DNA from: Clostridia bacterium
Lineage (GTDB): Bacteria > Bacillota > Clostridia > Christensenellales > Aristaeellaceae
Direction of reading: 5' to 3'
Assembly (NCBI GenBank): GCA_017448975.1
Contig: JAFSKN010000034.1
Coordinates: forward strand, 1 to 53,207
Length of the DNA stretch: 53,207 nucleotides
The notes under the pieces are model-generated. The model saw only the letters and a program-made list of their open reading frames with translations, was not told the DNA's origin and ran no database searches. The position numbers and the translations under genes were made by a program. This document shows, piece by piece, positions 52,036 to 53,207 of the stretch (position 1 is its first letter; the number at the start of each line of letters is the position of its first letter).

Positions 52036-52924
52036 GGCTTTCCTCCTTTTCGGGGATGAGCAGCGAGCCCAGCTGCGCCAGCAGCACCGCCGCCAGCATA
52101 AGGGCGCAGCCGATATAGCCCCGGCCGTCCATCCTCTCCCCCAGCAGCAGCGCCCCGGCGATCACGCAGAACACCGATTCCAGGGACAGGATCAGCGCCG
52201 CGAAGGCGGGCCGGGCGCCCCGCTGCCCCAAGGTCTGGCACAGATAGCCCACCCCCGTGGACATGATGCCGCAGTACGCCACCGGCACCAGGGCATGCAG
52301 CAGGTTTTCCCCCGACACCGTTTCAAACACCAGGGCGCACACCCAGTTGAGCGCCGCGCCGAACACGAACTGCGCCGCGCACAGCCGCAGGGGCGGCACG
52401 GAGCGGACGAAATGATCCGTAGCCAGGATATGGGCCGCCCAGAAAAACGCCCCCGCCAGCAGCAGCCCGTCCCACGGGGCCAGGGAAAAGGCTTCATTCT
52501 TGGGCACGCACAGCAGATACAAAGCGGGCAGGGCCAGCACCAGCGCCAGCCAGGTAGTGATCCTGGTCTTTTTGCCTATGAATACCCCCAGCACCGGCAC
52601 CAGCACCACATACAGGGCGGTGAGGAATCCCGCCTTGCCCGCCCCGGCTTCCCCCACGCCCGACTGCTGGAGCAGGGAGGCGAAAAAAAGGATCAGGCCC
52701 AGAACAGCGCCGGACAGTGCCTGACGTCCGGTAAAGGGCATGGCCTGCCGCTTGTTTTCCCGCAGCATCAGAGGCAGCACGGCCACGGCTCCCAAGGTAA
52801 AACGGCAGGCGTTAAAGGTAAAGGGCTGCAAATAGCGGCTGCCCTCCCGCTGGGCCGCCATGGCAAAGCCCCAGATAGCCGCCGTGAGAAACAGCAGCCC
52901 GGCGGAACGCAGTTCATTCTTCAT
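52028..52924 (-). CDS. EamA/DMT-superfamily membrane transporter
   Basis: The 298-residue protein has ten predicted membrane segments in two repeats of the EamA domain (about 8-140 and 150-290). AAIWGFAMAAQREGSRYLQPFTFNACRF and PALYVVLVPVLGVF-type segments (in parts) are typical of drug/metabolite exporters. The ligand is unknown. The ATG at 52924 is used since a longer frame would start inside the promoter. It leads the operon with the DnaD- and DnaI-like genes and overlaps the former by 8 bases, an unusual pairing that may only reflect tight packing. Confidence 0.87.
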   Translation of the reverse strand: MKNELRSAGLLFLTAAIWGFAMAAQREGSRYLQPFTFNACRFTLGAVAVLPLMLRENKRQAMPFTGRQALSGAVLGLILFFASLLQQSGVGEAGAGKAGFLTALYVVLVPVLGVFIGKKTRITTWLALVLALPALYLLCVPKNEAFSLAPWDGLLLAGAFFWAAHILATDHFVRSVPPLRLCAAQFVFGAALNWVCALVFETVSGENLLHALVPVAYCGIMSTGVGYLCQTLGQRGARPAFAALILSLESVFCVIAGALLLGERMDGRGYIGCALMLAAVLLAQLGSLLIPEKEESHV

Positions 52925-53006
52925 CGGTTCTTCATTCTTTCTTTTCCTGTTTGAAAAAGCGCCGGTCGCGGCGGCGACGGTCAAAGCCCGATCTTCCACC
53001 TTTCCT

Positions 53007-53035
53007 ATCATACCACAAACTTACCGGAAAGCCAA
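53007..53035 (-). promoter_or_regulatory. Sigma-A promoter of the transporter-dnaD-dnaI operon
   Basis: Minus strand TTGGCT (53030-53035), 17 bases, TGG-TATGAT with the hexamer at 53007-53012. Confidence 0.75.
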
Positions 53036-53071
53036 ATACATTCTTTCCAGGTGCAATTCGTAAATAAACAC

Positions 53072-53160
53072 TTTAAGTCACAAGGAAGCGAGGGCCTGTG
53101 CGGCCCTCGCGCACCTGCACCAGGAGGTTTCACCTCCTGGACCTCTTACCCGGAAGCCGC
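53072..53160. repeat. Hairpin-rich intergenic element D, cut by the window end
   Basis: GCGAGGGCC/GGCCCTCGC (about 53089-53111) and CCAGGAGGT/ACCTCCTGG (about 53120-53141) stand in tandem, with the linker GCACCTGCA, like the flanks of elements B and C. No gene is supported between 53012 and the end. Confidence 0.65.
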
Positions 53161-53207
53161 TTGAAAGGGAAAAGGAAGTTGGTTCCCGGTGATGCATGAA
53201 AGGACGC

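Overview
The window is about 53 kb of a gene-dense, fairly GC-rich bacterial chromosome, most likely from a member of the Bacillota, class Clostridia (gut or rumen type). Supporting signs are strong AGGAGG ribosome sites, consensus TTGACA-17-TATAAT promoters, DnaD plus DnaC/DnaI-type helicase loading genes, AddB, the spoVB/mazG/hup/rqcP neighbourhood, a SpaA-type pilin with a class C sortase relative, and a TPP-riboswitch-controlled thiT. No rRNA, tRNA, CRISPR array, prophage or transposase gene was seen. The genus cannot be fixed from the sequence alone.

Layout. 1-7.2 kb: a GH51 arabinofuranosidase, a two-OB-fold SSB-like protein with a polysaccharide deacetylase, then a sugar isomerase-like protein with an amylosucrase-like GH13 enzyme. 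7.2-12.8 kb: an exported SH3-like protein, a C39-like peptidase, an AT-richer YitT-family protein, and addB without addA. 13-18.4 kb: an acyl-CoA synthetase-like enzyme, a thioredoxin/thioredoxin reductase-like/OhrR-like operon, a YeaQ-type membrane protein and gapA. 18.4-20.5 kb: a small accessory island (MntA/HepT, a sigma-region-4-like protein, an XRE regulator) punctuated by three copies of the gapA terminator and a remnant of the gapA 3' end. 20.5-27.9 kb: biotin ligase, queH, an FRG-domain protein, two NUDIX hydrolases, an RNase PH-RdgB fusion, a YfcE-like phosphoesterase, psuG, mscL and a HAD phosphatase. 28-36.5 kb: gyrB and gyrA separated by two paralogous exported proteins, then a SpoVB-like flippase. 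36.9-43.3 kb: mazG, hup, rqcP, thiT, then a nucleotide-metabolism run (YfbR-like, kinase-dUTPase fusion, deoD, tudS). 43.6-49.4 kb: a leftward six-gene surface locus. 49.6-53 kb: dnaI-like, dnaD-like and an EamA transporter, overlapping in one operon.

The best candidate for an undescribed system is the surface locus at 43.6-49.4 kb. It pairs a normal signal peptidase with a signal-peptidase homologue lacking its catalytic Ser, and encodes a class C sortase homologue lacking both the catalytic His and Cys. Its Thr-Pro-rich pilin-like protein has no LPXTG motif and no membrane anchor. A non-lipidated solute-binding protein and a coiled-coil protein complete it. How these act together is inference.

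The second main result is non-coding. Three intergenic regions hold the same four-way-junction fold (109-235, 36659-36785, 43394-43514) with compensatory changes between copies. Four copies of a roughly 110-bp palindromic repeat built from AGAGTTGAG-like units sit between genes, one of them running into queH. A hairpin family built on CCGCTCTTT/AAAGAGCGG lies just downstream of several stop codons.
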